Shown here one piece after another: positions 33,547 through 34,938 of a stretch of DNA of 34,938 nucleotides. Below the pieces are notes generated by a model. It was not told the DNA's origin, made no database searches, and worked only from the letters and a program-made list of their open reading frames with translations. Numbering within the stretch: the stretch's first letter is position 1; every line of letters starts with the position of its first letter. The position numbers and the translations under genes were made by a program. Source of the DNA: a virus; IMG/VR virus record IMGVR_UViG_3300030107_003954, positions 1-34,938 of that record, one strand, 5' to 3'.

Positions 33547-34329
33547 TTAAACCACCACATAAGGTGCGCGAGCAATTGTAACGTTAGGCATAGTAAATAC
33601 AATTACACTATCATCATTAAAATGAATAGATAATCCACTTCCACCATCAATACTTTTATGAATCGGTCCTGTAAAATCTACAATTGCTTCTCCCATAGTT
33701 AATATACCATTCTCTTCAGTCCAATAAGTAGCAAACATTTCATTATTATGGTTTGAAGTAATCGTTACTCCATTATTTGCAACACATAATTTATACACGC
33801 CATGACCTACATTTTCAGTAGATTTCATTGCTGAAATAAAATCATCTGCTTGCACTAAAATCTGACTAGTTAATTGAGTTTTACCCCAAGTTAATGGTTC
33901 TAATTCCCATCCTCCAAAAAATGCAACATCTTTAGATTTAAAAAATGAATTTAATGCCGCTTCATTTGGGTGGACAATTGCAGAAGGAAATTGCGCCGAC
34001 TTATTATTTGCTGTCATGCAACAATCCCCTTCTGTAATTGATACCGTTACGTCACCACTAAATGTTTTGAGATACTTTTGGAACTTTGCTATTTCTACTA
34101 CATATTCCTCTTCTTCTTCAATAATAGAAGGTAAATAATAACTCACAAAAGTTTGAGGATTAGCATTGATAAAATAATACCCTGTTCTAATCCCCTCTCC
34201 TGTTGCAACAATCTTTACATATTCTCCTAAAGAATCATTTGTTAAACCTGTCGCACCAAGCCATTTACCTTTCATAGAAACAATATCTAACATTTTTTGA
34301 AGATATTTACTATCATAACAAAATTGCAT
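33547..34329 (-). CDS. PCNA-like DNA sliding clamp
   Basis: The 260-residue protein has the size and strand/helix rhythm of a PCNA clamp: two similar halves, each with a helix after the first strand (SKYLQKMLDIV and ADDFISAMKS), a middle connecting region, and a C-terminal strand set ending SVIVFTMPNVTIARAPY, like the ...YLAP ending of archaeal PCNA. Clamps ring DNA and hold the polymerase. It lies upstream of the polymerase genes, supporting the call. Sequence similarity is weak by eye, so another clamp-fold protein is possible. GAGGTGA precedes the start by four bases. Confidence 0.6.
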   Translation of the reverse strand: MQFCYDSKYLQKMLDIVSMKGKWLGATGLTNDSLGEYVKIVATGEGIRTGYYFINANPQTFVSYYLPSIIEEEEEYVVEIAKFQKYLKTFSGDVTVSITEGDCCMTANNKSAQFPSAIVHPNEAALNSFFKSKDVAFFGGWELEPLTWGKTQLTSQILVQADDFISAMKSTENVGHGVYKLCVANNGVTITSNHNNEMFATYWTEENGILTMGEAIVDFTGPIHKSIDGGSGLSIHFNDDSVIVFTMPNVTIARAPYVVV

Positions 34330-34338
34330 TTTTTCACC

Positions 34339-34938
34339 TCAAAGTGTGCCTTCTTGAAGACCTGTAATAGATTTCCAAGTTACTTTACCATTATCAATGG
34401 TCAAGAAATCAAATTCCTTATTAACCATTTCTGGATTTCTTTTACTATCCTGAACTCTAGCCGTATAGACTGACTTCTTACCAATGTCTTTTCTTGAAAT
34501 CTCAATAACTTCATTCATTTTATCCATTGTTGTTGAGCGTAGATTTGGAACCTTTCCTGTTGGTGTTGGATTATTAACACCCTCATAAACTTCCTTCACA
34601 TGAGTAATGAAAAATCTATCACAATCTAATCCATCTGTGATTTTTTCCATTAAGTCTTCATATACTTTATTTCTATTACCCCACAATATCGGTAAAAACT
34701 TTGCTTGCGTGCTACGCTTATCTTCGGTCATAACCAAAAAGCAAAGTCTTAGCCATCTATCTACACCGTCAAAAATAAATTTAACGTGTTGTCCTTCTTC
34801 AATTCTATCTTTAGCAATAGCGACAAATGCTTCTGCTAATTCAATTGTTTTGTTTAAATCAGGATAACCTTCTTCATCTCGAACAATAGGATTCAAAATT
34901 TCAATTGTTGCATCTGAATCCCAATTTGTTCTCCATGT
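34339..34938 (-). CDS. RecA-fold ATPase (AAA_24/Sak4-like), 5' end outside window
   Basis: The frame is open to the right edge, so only the C-terminal 199 residues are visible. A Walker B strand (VKFIFDGVDRW) is followed by a helix and a strand with FFITHVKEVYEG, the usual core of RecA-type viral nucleotide-binding proteins; the P-loop must lie beyond the edge. Such proteins assist single-strand annealing or recombination during viral replication. It is the first visible gene of the replication operon and ends eight bases before the clamp gene's start. A TTG at 34896 inside the frame is not a believable start. Confidence 0.65.
   Translation of the reverse strand, partial: TWRTNWDSDATIEILNPIVRDEEGYPDLNKTIELAEAFVAIAKDRIEEGQHVKFIFDGVDRWLRLCFLVMTEDKRSTQAKFLPILWGNRNKVYEDLMEKITDGLDCDRFFITHVKEVYEGVNNPTPTGKVPNLRSTTMDKMNEVIEISRKDIGKKSVYTARVQDSKRNPEMVNKEFDFLTIDNGKVTWKSITGLQEGTL

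Overview
The window is a 34.9 kb piece of an AT-rich tailed double-stranded DNA virus (Caudoviricetes-type), most likely infecting an archaeon. The archaeal assignment rests on the replication genes: an archaeo-eukaryotic primase (small-subunit catalytic domain joined to what looks like the large-subunit iron-sulfur domain), a family B DNA polymerase, a PCNA-like clamp, an XPF-type nuclease with helix-hairpin-helix repeats and a Cas4-like nuclease. The host cannot be fixed from the sequence. No rRNA, tRNA, CRISPR array, integrase, portal, terminase or recognisable major capsid gene is present; the head genes probably lie left of position 1. Both window ends cut through genes.

Positions 1-24685 form one uninterrupted plus-strand late operon. 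Its left part (157-4480) is an accessory block: two small membrane proteins, a Ras/Arf-like GTPase with a hydrophobic N-terminus, small unknown proteins and a 488-residue unknown protein. It is followed by a neck and tail block in the usual siphovirus order: head-tail connector (4483), a small neck protein (5555), a tail terminator-like protein (5941), the tail tube (6532), a pair of tail assembly chaperone frames joined by a clear -1 frameshift signal (8924/9289), the tape measure (9519), a distal tail protein (11434), an adhesin-like protein with a laminin G fold (12412), a 2768-residue baseplate hub with many inserted beta modules (14477), and two fibre-type proteins (22786, 23192).

Positions 24686-24905 separate convergent operons. 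This 220 bp stretch is unusually GC-rich and structured, with back-to-back hairpins and a diverged duplicated motif; terminator-like elements close both operons here.

Positions 34938 down to 24906 are a minus-strand replication operon: RecA-fold ATPase, PCNA-like clamp, zinc-ribbon micro-ORF, an 81-residue unknown protein, DNA polymerase B split into two genes with a small winged-helix-like gene between them, Cas4-like nuclease, an unknown protein, the PriS-PriL fusion primase, XPF-like nuclease, AAA+ ATPase (probable helicase), a DUF4177-like protein, a DEDDy 3'-5' exonuclease, a 50-residue membrane protein and a zinc ribbon protein. Genes commonly overlap by a few bases. Starts are marked by GGTGA(T) or GGAGG a few bases upstream, which was used to shorten several open frames and to accept GTG and TTG starts.

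The strongest leads are the complete -1 frameshift signal in the tail chaperone genes, the split polymerase interrupted between catalytic motifs B and C, the viral GTPase with its membrane partners, and a beta module recurring at least ten times in three adjacent tail genes.
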